Assembly (NCBI RefSeq): GCF_008369065.1
Contig: NZ_VDFC01000004.1
Location: 234,306-267,399, forward strand
Direction of reading: 5' to 3'
DNA: 33,094 nucleotides
From: Streptomyces apricus
Lineage (GTDB): Bacteria; Actinomycetota; Actinomycetes; Streptomycetales; Streptomycetaceae
Below the pieces are notes generated by a model that worked only from the letters and a program-made list of their open reading frames with translations, was not told where the DNA came from and searched no databases. Positions within the stretch are counted from its first letter, which is position 1; each line of letters opens with the position of its first letter. A program made the translations under genes and the position numbers. Below are positions 22,769-31,163 of the stretch, in pieces.

Positions 22769-22860
22769 TGGCTGATCGCGCAGTTCCCCGCGCCCCTGAA
22801 AGCAGGCGGTCGTGCCCGCGCGGCGGAGCCGCACGTGACGCAGCCCCGCGCCCCTGAAAG
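22769..22860. repeat. Streptomyces-type intergenic repeat (CAGTTCCCCGCGCCCCT family)
   Basis: CGCGCAGTTCCCCGCGCCCC with TGAAAG appears near 22777-22802 and a shorter variant CAGCCCCGCGCCCCTGAAAG at 22841-22860, with GGCGGAGCCGCAC between. This pair of motifs is common between genes in Streptomyces chromosomes; it often marks ends of convergent transcripts. Confidence 0.6.
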
Positions 22861-22871
22861 AGAAAAGCAGG

Positions 22872-22905
22872 GCGCCGGCCCCCGACCGGTAGCGAGGGCC
22901 GGCGC
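22872..22905. terminator. Bidirectional terminator between lacI-type and protease genes
   Basis: GCGCCGGCCC (22872-22881) and GGGCCGGCGC (22896-22905) form a perfect 10-bp stem around a 14-base loop between two convergent genes. Confidence 0.65.
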
Positions 22906-22919
22906 GTGCTTCGGTTCCG

Positions 22920-24680
22920 CTAGAACAGCAAGTTGTACTGGTTGAAGCCTGTGCCCAGGCTGGTGCGGGGTGCGAACAGGTCTGTGGTGGCCTTGTTCGT
23001 GCCCTGGTAGAGCCAGAGCGTGCCCGCCGCGTCGCGGGTCATGACGTCGGCGATGCCGTCGCCCGTCACGTCGCCGCTGGAGACGTACGACGTGAAGTTC
23101 CAGCCGGTACGCGCCTTGATCCGGGCCGACCAGGGGGTCTTCTCCTTGCCCGTGCCGCGGTAGAGCCACAGCGTGCCGTCCGTGGAGCGGACCAGCAGGT
23201 CGGGCTTGCCGTCGCCGGAGAGATCACCGTGGCCGAAGATCTTCACGTTCTTCCAGGCGCCGCTGACGACCTTGACCTTGCCGTAGAACTGGCCGTTGCC
23301 CTTGCCGGGGTAGAGGTAGACCGAGCCGTCGGCGTCCACCGCGAGCAGGTCCGGGCGGGCGTCGCCCGTCATGTCGCCGGGGATCGCGTAGGACGTGTAG
23401 CCGCCCCAGACCGAGCTGATCTGCATCCAGGCCCAGTCGCCGGCGGAGTGGTCCAGGTAGCTGCGGTACAGCTTGCCGTCCGTCTTGTCCCGGATGATCA
23501 GGTCCTGGTAGTAGTCCCGGTCCAGGTCGGCCTGGAGGGCCCAGGTGGCGTTCTGCCAGCCGTTGCCCTGGTAGGCGCGCTGCGCGAGCGAGGTGCCCTT
23601 GCTGCTCTGCTGGAAGAGGCCGCCCGAGGGCGTGCGGGCCAGCAGGTCGGCGCGGCCGTCGTAGGACAGGTCGGTGTCGTCGATGCGCGGCTGGGCGGCC
23701 CAGGTGTACGAGCTGACCTTGGTGAAGACCGGGTAGGCGCCCTTCGCGGTGCAGCCCGCGACGCCCCAGGAGACGATGCCGACGATCTTGCCGCCGACGA
23801 CGAGCGGGCCGCCCGAGTCGCCGTTGCAGGGGCTGGTGGTGCCCTCGTCGGCGCCGCTGGCGGGCGTTCCCGCGCAGGTCATCGAGCCGGCGGCGAAGTA
23901 GTCCCCGTCGAGGACCGACGCCATGGCGCTCTTGCAGGTCGCGTCGGCGACCAGCGGCAGGCTCGCCTTCTTCAGCTTCGTGGAGAGCGTGGCGTCCTCG
24001 GCGCCCGAGGTCAGGCCCCAGCCGTAGACGGTGCCGGTGGTCCCGGGCTGGTAGAGCGCGCTGTCGTCGGACGCGGCCAGGCGCAGGGTCGGCCGGTCGA
24101 GCAGCGGGCGGTCCAGAGTGAGGACCGCGATGTCGTTCCGGGTGGTCTCGGCGTCGTAGCGCGGATGGTTCCACTGCCGCAGGACACCCGCGGGGGTGCC
24201 GGTCGTGTAGTCGTCGAGGTCGGTGGTGCCGGCCAGGACCGCGCCGTTGCCCACCCAGTCCAGGCCCGCGACGCAGTGCGCGGCGGTGAGGACCTTGTTC
24301 GGGGCGACGAGGGTGCCGCCGCAGAAGTAGCCGTCGCCGGTGTCCGGCTCGTAGTAGCCGAGCTGGACCATCCACGGGGCGGCGGCGATGGTGGTCTGGC
24401 CGCCGCCGATGACGAACGGCGACTTCGACGGCGAGGCGCCGTCCGGGGTCTCGCCGGTCGCCTTCGCGGCGTCGACGACGCGGTCGCGCAGCTCCTTTTG
24501 GGAGGCGGCCGGCGCGGCGGGCTGTGCGAGGCCCGCTTCGGGCAGGCCTCCGGCGGGACCGTCGGCCGCGGTGGCCGGCGGGGCCGCGAGGACGCCGGCG
24601 CATCCCAGCGCCAGCGCGAGGGCGGCCGCGGGGAACGCCGTGGCGGGACGTCTCCAGCGGCTGCGCAGGGCAGGTATCAC
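22920..24680 (-). CDS. Secreted trypsin-like serine protease with FG-GAP/VCBS repeats
   Basis: A 586-residue secreted protein. Arg-rich signal peptide with a long hydrophobic core (residues 1-39, ending ATAAD), a pro-region, then a trypsin domain (about 88-330) with TAAHC (H135), RNDIAVL (D183) and CNGDSGGP (S289). The C-terminal half (about 335-586) is a run of FG-GAP/VCBS-like repeats such as GDMTGDARPDLLAVDADG and GDVTGDGIADVM, which usually fold as a beta-propeller and bind calcium or carbohydrate. GTG 24680 has AGGAG seven bases upstream. Likely digests extracellular protein, with the propeller serving attachment. Divergent from the HtrA-like gene. Confidence 0.93.
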   Translation of the reverse strand: MIPALRSRWRRPATAFPAAALALALGCAGVLAAPPATAADGPAGGLPEAGLAQPAAPAASQKELRDRVVDAAKATGETPDGASPSKSPFVIGGGQTTIAAAPWMVQLGYYEPDTGDGYFCGGTLVAPNKVLTAAHCVAGLDWVGNGAVLAGTTDLDDYTTGTPAGVLRQWNHPRYDAETTRNDIAVLTLDRPLLDRPTLRLAASDDSALYQPGTTGTVYGWGLTSGAEDATLSTKLKKASLPLVADATCKSAMASVLDGDYFAAGSMTCAGTPASGADEGTTSPCNGDSGGPLVVGGKIVGIVSWGVAGCTAKGAYPVFTKVSSYTWAAQPRIDDTDLSYDGRADLLARTPSGGLFQQSSKGTSLAQRAYQGNGWQNATWALQADLDRDYYQDLIIRDKTDGKLYRSYLDHSAGDWAWMQISSVWGGYTSYAIPGDMTGDARPDLLAVDADGSVYLYPGKGNGQFYGKVKVVSGAWKNVKIFGHGDLSGDGKPDLLVRSTDGTLWLYRGTGKEKTPWSARIKARTGWNFTSYVSSGDVTGDGIADVMTRDAAGTLWLYQGTNKATTDLFAPRTSLGTGFNQYNLLF

Positions 24681-24900
24681 TCAGGGCTCCTGAAGGGGTG
24701 ATGTGGGTGGTGGTACGGGGTGAACCCACCGATTCTGCGGCGTAGGAAACCCCGCGCACACGTACTTCACAGCGGGCCGGCAAGTGTTCGTCCGCCGCTT
24801 CCTCCACCTCACCGTGCGGCAACCCCTCGTTTCCCGGGCGCCCCGGACGCCAGAGGAACCGGGCGCCTTTATATCGGGCATACGAGGTTCTGTCGGGCTT

Positions 24901-24921
24901 CTCAGGGAGCACTCAGGGAGC
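24901..24921 (+). promoter_or_regulatory. Direct-repeat activator site before the HtrA-like gene
   Basis: CTCAGGGAGC occurs at 24901-24910 and 24912-24921, an 11-base period, ending about 16 bases before a weak -10 (CAGAGT, 24938-24943) with seven bases to ATG 24951. OmpR/PhoB-type regulators bind such head-to-tail repeats over a poor -35 element. The response regulator two genes downstream is the natural candidate. The interval 24681-24950 otherwise holds no ORF. Confidence 0.5.
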
Positions 24922-24950
24922 TTTCATGGTCGGGCGGCAGAGTCGGACCC

Positions 24951-26090
24951 ATGACCGAGAGCTTCCGCCGCAGCGGCGAGTACCCCCAGGGCGACCACCA
25001 GCAGTCCACGTACTCAGGACAGCCGTACGAGCAGTCGCACGAGCAGACGCATGAGCAGGCGCAGGACCAGAACCGTGCCTCCTCCGTGAACCCGGAGTGG
25101 CCGCCCCCGCCGGCCTACCGGCCGGACCAGCAGGGCGCCGCTCCCACCGCGCTCCTCTCCGAGCCCGTCCCGGCGCTCGCCCCGGCGCCCCGCAAGCGCG
25201 CCAAGGGGCCGCTGGCCCTGCTGGCCGCCGTCGCGATCGCCGCGGCGGCCGTGGGCGGCGGAACCGCGTACGCCTTCCAGGAGCTGACCGGCGACGGAAC
25301 CGTGGCCGCCGGCAGCAGCACGAGCACCAGCGTCGTGGCCGCGAGCAAGAAGGGCACGGTCGCCGGGGTCGCGGAGGCGGTCAGCCCGAGCATCGTCGAG
25401 ATCAGCGCGACCTCGAACGCGGGCTCGTCCACCGGCTCCGGCGTGATCATCACGACCGGTGGCGAGATCATCACCAACAACCACGTGATCTCCGGTGCCT
25501 CGCAGATCAAGGTGCAGCTGAACAACGGCAAGTCGTACACCGCGAAGGTCGTCGGCACCGACAGCAAGAAGGACCTGGCGCTGATCGAGCTGGAGGACGC
25601 GCCGTCGGGGCTCACGCCCGCGACGCTCGGCGACTCCGACGCCGTGAAGGTCGGCGACGAGGTCGTGGCGATCGGCTCCCCCGAGGGCCTGACCGGCACC
25701 GTCACCAGCGGCATCGTCTCCGCGCTCGACCGGGACGTCACCGTCTCCACCGACGAGAGCCAGGGACAGCAGCAACAGCAGCAGGGCGGCGGCAGCGGCG
25801 GCCAGTGGCCGTTCGAGTTCGGCGGCCGGCAGTTCAACGGCGACACCGGCTCCTCCACGACCACCTACAAGGCGCTCCAGACCGACGCGTCCCTCAACCC
25901 CGGCAACTCCGGCGGCGCGCTGATCGACATGAACGGCAACATCATCGGCATCAACTCCGCGATGTACTCGGCCGCCACGGACTCCTCGTCCTCGTCGAGC
26001 GCCGGCAGCGTCGGACTCGGCTTCGCCATCCCCGTCAACACGGTCAAGGCCGACCTGGCCTCGCTGCGGGCCGGCGGCGCGGACGGCTGA
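24951..26090 (+). CDS. HtrA/DegP-like membrane-anchored serine protease without PDZ
   Basis: A 379-residue protein: a polar, Gln/Glu/His-rich cytoplasmic stretch (1-80), a transmembrane anchor (about 86-108), and a trypsin-like HtrA protease domain outside. Catalytic H178 (TNNHV), D208 (KKDLALIEL) and S320 (NPGNSGGAL) are intact. A Gln/Gly-rich loop ([14 protein letters not shown], about 271-284) is inserted. The chain ends soon after the protease domain, so no PDZ domain follows, unlike standard HtrA. HtrA proteins degrade misfolded envelope proteins under stress. Followed closely by a two-component pair; in mycobacteria pepD (HtrA) adjoins mprAB in the same way. Confidence 0.9.
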   Translation: MTESFRRSGEYPQGDHQQSTYSGQPYEQSHEQTHEQAQDQNRASSVNPEWPPPPAYRPDQQGAAPTALLSEPVPALAPAPRKRAKGPLALLAAVAIAAAAVGGGTAYAFQELTGDGTVAAGSSTSTSVVAASKKGTVAGVAEAVSPSIVEISATSNAGSSTGSGVIITTGGEIITNNHVISGASQIKVQLNNGKSYTAKVVGTDSKKDLALIELEDAPSGLTPATLGDSDAVKVGDEVVAIGSPEGLTGTVTSGIVSALDRDVTVSTDESQGQQQQQQGGGSGGQWPFEFGGRQFNGDTGSSTTTYKALQTDASLNPGNSGGALIDMNGNIIGINSAMYSAATDSSSSSSAGSVGLGFAIPVNTVKADLASLRAGGADG

Positions 26091-26179
26091 GCCGCGCCGC
26101 CGGCCCCCACGGCCCGCCGCGGACGTGCGAGGCTGAGAACGCCCCGATCCCATCCCACCGCACCGAGGAACCGACCGCG

Positions 26180-26911
26180 ATGAGCCCCGCCGAAGGCGAC
26201 CGTGAACCCCAGCGCATCCTGATCGTCGACGACGAGCCGGCCGTGCGCGAAGCACTCCAGCGCAGCCTCGCCTTCGAGGGGTACGACACCGAGGTCGCCG
26301 TCGACGGCGCGGACGCCCTGGAGAAGTCCGTCGCGTACCGGCCCGACCTGGTCGTCCTCGACATCCAGATGCCGCGGATGGACGGCCTGACCGCCGCCCG
26401 CCGGATGCGCGGCGCCGGCACGACGACGCCCATCCTCATGCTCACCGCCCGCGACACGGTCGGCGACCGGGTCACCGGACTCGACGCGGGCGCCGACGAC
26501 TACCTGGTCAAGCCGTTCGAACTGGACGAGCTGTTCGCCCGCGTACGGGCCCTGCTGCGGCGCAGCTCGTACGCCGCGGCCGCGGTCGGCGCCCCCGCGG
26601 ACGACGCGCTCACCTTCGCCGACCTGCGCATGGACCTCGCGACCCGGGAGGTCACGCGGGGCGGCCGGCCCGTCGAGCTGACCCGCACCGAGTTCACCCT
26701 GCTGGAGATGTTCCTGGCCCATCCGCGCCAGGTCCTCACGCGGGAGCAGATCCTGAAGGCGGTCTGGGGCTTCGACTTCGAGCCGAGCTCCAACTCGCTG
26801 GACGTGTACGTGATGTACCTGCGGCGCAAGACGGAGGCGGGCGGCGAGCCGCGCCTGGTGCACACCGTGCGGGGCGTGGGGTACGTCCTGCGGGCGGGCG
26901 GGGCGGAGTGA
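26180..26911 (+). CDS. OmpR-family response regulator (MprA-like)
   Basis: A 243-residue response regulator. Receiver domain: acidic pair D17/D18 (LIVDDEP), phosphorylated D61 ([12 protein letters not shown]), T89 and K111 ([15 protein letters not shown]). Winged-helix DNA-binding domain follows a short Ala-rich linker ([32 protein letters not shown]...[14 protein letters not shown]). GAGGAA lies about ten bases before ATG 26180. It overlaps the next gene by four bases (GTGA), so it is co-translated with the kinase, and lies 89 bases after the HtrA-like gene, which it may control. Confidence 0.95.
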   Translation: MSPAEGDREPQRILIVDDEPAVREALQRSLAFEGYDTEVAVDGADALEKSVAYRPDLVVLDIQMPRMDGLTAARRMRGAGTTTPILMLTARDTVGDRVTGLDAGADDYLVKPFELDELFARVRALLRRSSYAAAAVGAPADDALTFADLRMDLATREVTRGGRPVELTRTEFTLLEMFLAHPRQVLTREQILKAVWGFDFEPSSNSLDVYVMYLRRKTEAGGEPRLVHTVRGVGYVLRAGGAE

Positions 26912-28380
26912 AGAGGGTCGTCCGCCGGTTCACCGCGCTGCCGATCCGCTCACGCCTGGCGCTGCTGGTCGCGGCGGCGGTGGCGTTCGCGGTGGCGGCG
27001 GTGTCGGTGACGGCCTGGTTCGTCGTACAGGGCAAGTTGTACGACGAGGTGGACAACGACCTGCACGGCGTCAACAGCCCCGTCGATCTGAGCACCATCA
27101 ATTCGGTACTGGGCGACTGCGACTCCTCCCCCTCCCGCCAGAACACCTTCGGTCCGCCGTCCGACTACTACCTGCAACTGGTCAAGGCGGACGGCACGCC
27201 GTGCGCCCTGGACAGGTCGGCGGGCGTGGTGCGGGTCACCGGCAGTGACACGAAGGTGGCCGAGAACCCCTCCCCCGACGCCGAGGTGTACCGCAACGGC
27301 ACCGACAGCGAAGGGAGGTCCGTCCGGGTGCTGACCGCGCCCCTGGTCGTCTCGGGTCCCCGGCAGACGCTGGTGGAGGGCACCGCGCTGGTCATCGCGT
27401 ATCCGCTGGAGAGCACCCAGTCGACGCTGGACGAACTGGCCCTGCTGCTCCTCGTGGTCTCCGGGATCGGGGTCGTCGGGGCCGGGATCGCCGGGCTGGC
27501 CGTGGCCCGTGCCGGGCTGCGGCCCGTCGACGAGCTCACCGAGGCCGTCGAGCACGTGGCCCGCACCGAGGACCTCTCCGTGCGCATCCCCGTCGAGGAC
27601 GAGAGCGAGGACGAGATCGCCCGCCTCTCCCGCTCCTTCAACTCGATGACCGCCTCCCTCGCCAGCTCCCGCGAACTGCAGCGCCAGCTCATCGCCGACG
27701 CCGGCCATGAGCTGCGCACCCCGCTCACCTCTCTGCGGACGAACATCGAACTGCTCACCCGCAGCGAGGAGACGGGCCGTCCCATCCCCCCGGCGGACCG
27801 CAAGGCGCTGCTCGCGTCGGTGAAGGCGCAGATGACCGAACTGGCCGCGCTCATCGGCGACCTGCAGACGCTGTCGCGGTCGGACGCGGGCACACCGGCC
27901 GACCGCGTGCAGGTGGTGGCGTTGCAGGACGTCGTGGAGTCGGCGCTGCGCCGGGCCCGGCTGCGCGGCCCGGAGCTGACGATCACGGCCGACGTGCACC
28001 CCTGGTTCGTACGGGCGGAGCCCACCGCGCTGGAGCGGGCCATCGTCAACATCCTGGACAACGCCGTGAAGTTCAGTCCCGGGGGCGGCGTGATCGACGT
28101 CGTCCTCAAGGACGGCGAGCTGACCGTACGGGACCGCGGTCCCGGTATCCCCGCCGACGAACTCCCGCACGTCTTCGACCGGTTCTGGCGCTCCCCGAGC
28201 GCGCGGGCGCTGCCCGGCTCGGGCCTGGGCCTGTCCATCGTGGCCCGTACGGTGCAGGAGTCGGGCGGCGACGTGGCGCTCGGCCCCGCGGAGGGCGGCG
28301 GCACGGTCGCGGCGATCCGACTGCCCGGTGCCCCGGTCCCGCCGCCGTCCCTGGACCGGGGTCCGGAGGTCCTGGACTAG
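26908..28380 (+). CDS. Sensor histidine kinase (MprB-like)
   Basis: A 490-residue membrane kinase: transmembrane helix 1 (about 17-40), extracytoplasmic sensor (41-174) with two Cys (C71, C99) that could form a disulfide, transmembrane helix 2 (175-200), HAMP (201-255), dimerisation/phosphoacceptor H267 in [10 protein letters not shown], and ATPase domain with N box [11 protein letters not shown]1 DRGPGIP and G2 GSGLGLSI. The complete set of motifs implies an active kinase. It starts at GTG overlapping the response regulator stop. An envelope-stress role with the HtrA-like protease is inferred from context. Confidence 0.95.
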   Translation: MKRVVRRFTALPIRSRLALLVAAAVAFAVAAVSVTAWFVVQGKLYDEVDNDLHGVNSPVDLSTINSVLGDCDSSPSRQNTFGPPSDYYLQLVKADGTPCALDRSAGVVRVTGSDTKVAENPSPDAEVYRNGTDSEGRSVRVLTAPLVVSGPRQTLVEGTALVIAYPLESTQSTLDELALLLLVVSGIGVVGAGIAGLAVARAGLRPVDELTEAVEHVARTEDLSVRIPVEDESEDEIARLSRSFNSMTASLASSRELQRQLIADAGHELRTPLTSLRTNIELLTRSEETGRPIPPADRKALLASVKAQMTELAALIGDLQTLSRSDAGTPADRVQVVALQDVVESALRRARLRGPELTITADVHPWFVRAEPTALERAIVNILDNAVKFSPGGGVIDVVLKDGELTVRDRGPGIPADELPHVFDRFWRSPSARALPGSGLGLSIVARTVQESGGDVALGPAEGGGTVAAIRLPGAPVPPPSLDRGPEVLD

Positions 28381-28407
28381 GGCTCGTCCGGCAGTTCCCA
28401 GGTCCAG

Positions 28408-28426
28408 GACCCCTCCGAGGGGGGTC
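28408..28426. terminator. Hairpin at the kinase / CU044_5270 gene convergence
   Basis: GACCCC-TCCGAGG-GGGGTC lies after the kinase stop and reaches into the stop codon of the convergent gene (28425-28427). Confidence 0.45.
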
Positions 28427-29570
28427 AGCCCTCCCGGGAAGGCGTCTGCTTCATGCCGTCGACGACGGCCCGGGTGATGACGGCGCTGGTGAAGGTCACC
28501 GTGCCGGGCTTCATCAGGGCGTCCTCGCCCTCCCCCTTCGGCTGGTTCACCTGCACGACGCGCTCGCCCAGGAAGACGTGGGTCTTCTTGTCGAAGATCC
28601 ACTCCTCGCGCTGTCCGCTGGTCTCGTCCAGCCGGGCCACGGCCACCCCGTGCCGGCCTGCGGCGTCCACGGCGTCGTCGACGACCACGACGCCCGGGAT
28701 CTTCGCGGCCGTCCGGAACAGGGCCGAGTACAGCTCCGCCGGCGGGTAGCTCTCGCCGAGCAGGTCCCCGATGGTGGTGAAGGCCTGCTGGTCGGGGGTG
28801 TTGCCCTGGCCCTCGGTCTCCTTGTAGATCTTCGCCAGGAGCTTGTCGGGGTCGGTGGTCAGCTTGGCCAGGTAGTCGTACGTGGGGTGGTTCAGGCCGG
28901 CTTCGAGGGGGTTGCCCCGCTCGTCGGGCAGGCTGAGGGTCTCCCCCTCGGAGCTGTCGTTCACGGCCGGGTCGATGAGCCAGCCCTCGGTGCCGTCGGG
29001 GGAGTTCCACACCTGCCGGCGGTGCAGTTCGTGGCTGGCGAGGCTGCTCTTGTCGTCGACGGTCTTGACGAAGGTGTCCGCGGTCCTGGACTCGACGTAG
29101 ATGAACTGGCCGGGCTTCACGGTCGGGTGCTCGCCCTCGGCCGCCGCCAGGGAGATCTGGTCGAGCAGCTGGGGCACGCCCGAGGTGGTCGCCGTACCGA
29201 CGTCCGTGGTGAGGGCGGGTCCGGTGGCGAGGCCGCCCCCGCCGGATCCGCCGGCGCCGTTCGTCACCATCGCGGCGACGACCGCGGCGGCCACGGCGGC
29301 CGCCCCCAGGGGCAGCGTGACCGCGAGCCGCGGCAGCCGCAACCGCCGTGTCCGCGCGGGCGCGACCGGGGCCGCCGTGCGCCCTTCCTGTGACTGCTGT
29401 GCCTGCTCGTGGATCTGGGCCATCAGACGCTCCTTGTGGAACCGGTGACGGCCCGACGGCAGGTCGCGCGCCGTACCGGACAGGAGCTGTGACAGGAGTC
29501 GTACGTCCTGCTCGTGCTCCCGCTCGGGCCCGGACTCCGCAGAGTCCTGCCGGGGCGTGTTCGCGTTCAT
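28425..29570 (-). CDS. CU044_5270-type membrane protein, likely sigma-factor partner
   Basis: A 381-residue single-pass membrane protein. Cytoplasmic N-terminal region (1-77) contains DVRLLSQLLSGTARDLPSGRHRFHKERLMAQI; a transmembrane helix spans about 82-102 (LPLGAAAVAAAVVAAMV); the rest is extracytoplasmic, with Gly-rich linker and a long domain ending MKQTPSREG. Proteins of this layout are encoded after ECF sigma factors in actinobacteria and may act as anti-sigma or co-sensor proteins. Its ATG overlaps the upstream sigma gene stop (ATGA), which implies equal production. Confidence 0.8.
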   Translation of the reverse strand: MNANTPRQDSAESGPEREHEQDVRLLSQLLSGTARDLPSGRHRFHKERLMAQIHEQAQQSQEGRTAAPVAPARTRRLRLPRLAVTLPLGAAAVAAAVVAAMVTNGAGGSGGGGLATGPALTTDVGTATTSGVPQLLDQISLAAAEGEHPTVKPGQFIYVESRTADTFVKTVDDKSSLASHELHRRQVWNSPDGTEGWLIDPAVNDSSEGETLSLPDERGNPLEAGLNHPTYDYLAKLTTDPDKLLAKIYKETEGQGNTPDQQAFTTIGDLLGESYPPAELYSALFRTAAKIPGVVVVDDAVDAAGRHGVAVARLDETSGQREEWIFDKKTHVFLGERVVQVNQPKGEGEDALMKPGTVTFTSAVITRAVVDGMKQTPSREG

Positions 29571-30208
29571 CGGTTTCCTTCCTGTGCGGGCCGGATCGCT
29601 TGGGTGTGATCGCCTCTTGTCTGTCGGGCAGGGCGGGGCACTTCCCGTTTTCCACGGTCTTTTCCGGGATCTTTTCCGAGGTCTTTTTCGGTGACAGCCC
29701 GCAGTTTCCTGCGGGCCCGGGAGAGCCGGGAGGCGACGGTGCCGACGGGGATGCCGAGCGCCTCCGCGGCGGCCTCGTAGTCCAGCCCCTCCCCAAGGCA
29801 GAGCGCGATCACCTCGCGCTCCGGGCGGCGCAGGGTGGCGAGGGCGGTGAGGGCCGCGGCGAGCCGCTGCCGGTCGTCGAGCCGACCGGCGACCTCGTCG
29901 GCGTGGTCGGGCACGGCCGTCTCCGCCGCGGCGGCGGCGCCCGCGGCACGGCGGTAGCGCCGGTTGCTGCGGAACTGGTTGCGCGCGGTGTTGGTGGCGA
30001 TGCCCAGCAGCCAGGGCCGCAGGGAACCGCCCTCCGGGTCGACCCGGTCCCGCAGCCGCCAGGCCTCCATGAAGGTCGACGCCATCACGTCCTCGGCCGT
30101 CGACCAGTCCGCGGTCAGCCGGAAGGCATGGTTGTAGACGGCGCGGGAGTACGCGTCGAAGAGCTCGGCGAAGGCGCCCGGGTCCCCGGCCCGTACCCGG
30201 GTTCGCAT
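29567..30208 (-). CDS. ECF sigma factor
   Basis: A 213-residue ECF sigma-70 factor. Region 2 (AFAELFDAYSRAVYNHAFRLTADWSTAEDVMASTFMEAWR, about 11-50) binds the -10 element and core RNA polymerase; region 4 (RRPEREVIALCLGEGLDYEAAAEALGIPVGTVASRLSRARRKLR, about 125-168) carries the -35 helix-turn-helix. A charged tail rich in Lys, Asp and Arg follows (DLGKDPGKDRGK). ATG 30208 has GAGGTGA eight bases upstream. Its stop overlaps the CU044_5270-type gene. Promoter specificity cannot be read off; no clear GGAAC-N-CGT box is seen upstream. Confidence 0.92.
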   Translation of the reverse strand: MRTRVRAGDPGAFAELFDAYSRAVYNHAFRLTADWSTAEDVMASTFMEAWRLRDRVDPEGGSLRPWLLGIATNTARNQFRSNRRYRRAAGAAAAAETAVPDHADEVAGRLDDRQRLAAALTALATLRRPEREVIALCLGEGLDYEAAAEALGIPVGTVASRLSRARRKLRAVTEKDLGKDPGKDRGKREVPRPARQTRGDHTQAIRPAQEGNR

Positions 30209-30256
30209 ATGAGTGGTCACCTCTGGGAGCTGTACGGGACCCGGGGCCGCCTTCCC

Positions 30257-30270
30257 GTGACGTGCGTCAC
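30257..30270. promoter_or_regulatory. Palindrome upstream of the ECF sigma gene
   Basis: GTGACG-TG-CGTCAC, a perfect inverted repeat with 6-base arms, about 50 bases before the sigma factor start and after the histidine phosphatase stop. Candidate operator. Confidence 0.4.
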
Positions 30271-30302
30271 ACCGGGTGGGCCGTCCGCGGGCGCCCGGCG
30301 GC

Positions 30303-30998
30303 TCAGCCGTCGACGGCCTCGTCCACGCCGCCGTCGACCGGGCCGTCCACGGGCTCTCCGGTCGGTCCGCTCGTGTCCGGCTTCTCGTCCGCGGGGCCGA
30401 GGGACCGGCCCGCCCACGTCCGCGCCCGCCAGCCGGCCGCGGGGGAGCCCTCCAGGATGACGACGCCGGTGTTGTCCAGCGCGTGGCCCGCCGCGAAGTC
30501 CACGTCGATGTTGTCGGCCCGCGCGGTCGCCCACATGCGGATGGCCGCGCCGTGGCTGACCATCGCCACCGTCTGCGCGCCGCTGTCCGCGGCCTCCTCG
30601 ACCACGGCGTCGAGACGCCGCAGGGCCTCCACGCCGTTCTCTCCACCGGGCATGCGCAGCTCCACGTCCCCGGCGGCCCAGGCGAAGACGGTGGTCATGT
30701 ACGTGTGCACGGCGCTCGCGTCGCCGCGCATCTCCAGATCGCCGGCGGTCAGCTCCCGCAGGCCGTCCCGCACCCGGATCTCCAGCCCCGTCCGCGCCGC
30801 CAGCGGGGCGGCGGTGAGCTGGGTGCGGATCAGGGTGGAGGCGTACAGGGCGCCGATCCTCTCACCGGCCAGCGCCTCCGGCAGGGCGGCCGCCTGCTGC
30901 TGCCCCAGGGGGGTCAGCGCCGGCCCCGGTACGGCCGTGTCCAGCAGGTGCGCGACGTTGGAAGGGGTCTGACCGTGGCGAATCAGCAGCAGGCGCAT
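30303..30998 (-). CDS. Histidine phosphatase (phosphoglycerate mutase-like)
   Basis: A 231-residue protein of the RHG branch of the histidine phosphatase superfamily. Catalytic His in MRLLLIRHGQT at the start, second His in VSHGAAIRM (about 149), with Arg 7-type contacts and the acid region GLRELTAGDLEM. The tail is Val/Asp/Gly/Pro-rich (GEPVDGPVDGGVDEAVDG), encoded by short repeats and absent from standard family members. It probably dephosphorylates a small molecule; the target is unknown. ATG 30998 gives the normal N-terminus. It lies 94 bases upstream of the ECF sigma gene. Confidence 0.88.
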   Translation of the reverse strand: MRLLLIRHGQTPSNVAHLLDTAVPGPALTPLGQQQAAALPEALAGERIGALYASTLIRTQLTAAPLAARTGLEIRVRDGLRELTAGDLEMRGDASAVHTYMTTVFAWAAGDVELRMPGGENGVEALRRLDAVVEEAADSGAQTVAMVSHGAAIRMWATARADNIDVDFAAGHALDNTGVVILEGSPAAGWRARTWAGRSLGPADEKPDTSGPTGEPVDGPVDGGVDEAVDG

Positions 30999-31163
30999 GA
31001 GGGCGGTTCTGTCTCCGAGGTGGCGGGGCGGGGACCCCCACTGTGACACCCGGCGCGCCCCGGCGCCCGTCCCGGGGCCGGGTCGGCGACGGAACGGAGG
31101 CTCGGGTGCCCGGCCGGGGCCGCCGGGCCACCCGGTTCATCCGGTTCACCCGGACCCCCCGGG

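Noticed and set aside
23229..24701. 490-codon plus-strand frame opposite the secreted protease
   Set aside because: Val/Gly/Ala/Arg-rich shadow of the protease gene; no start signal and no recognisable domain.
30209..30302. ECF-type promoter (GGAAC...CGT) before the sigma gene
   Set aside because: GGGAAG...CGTA is present but the gap is only about 14 bases, shorter than normal; not called.
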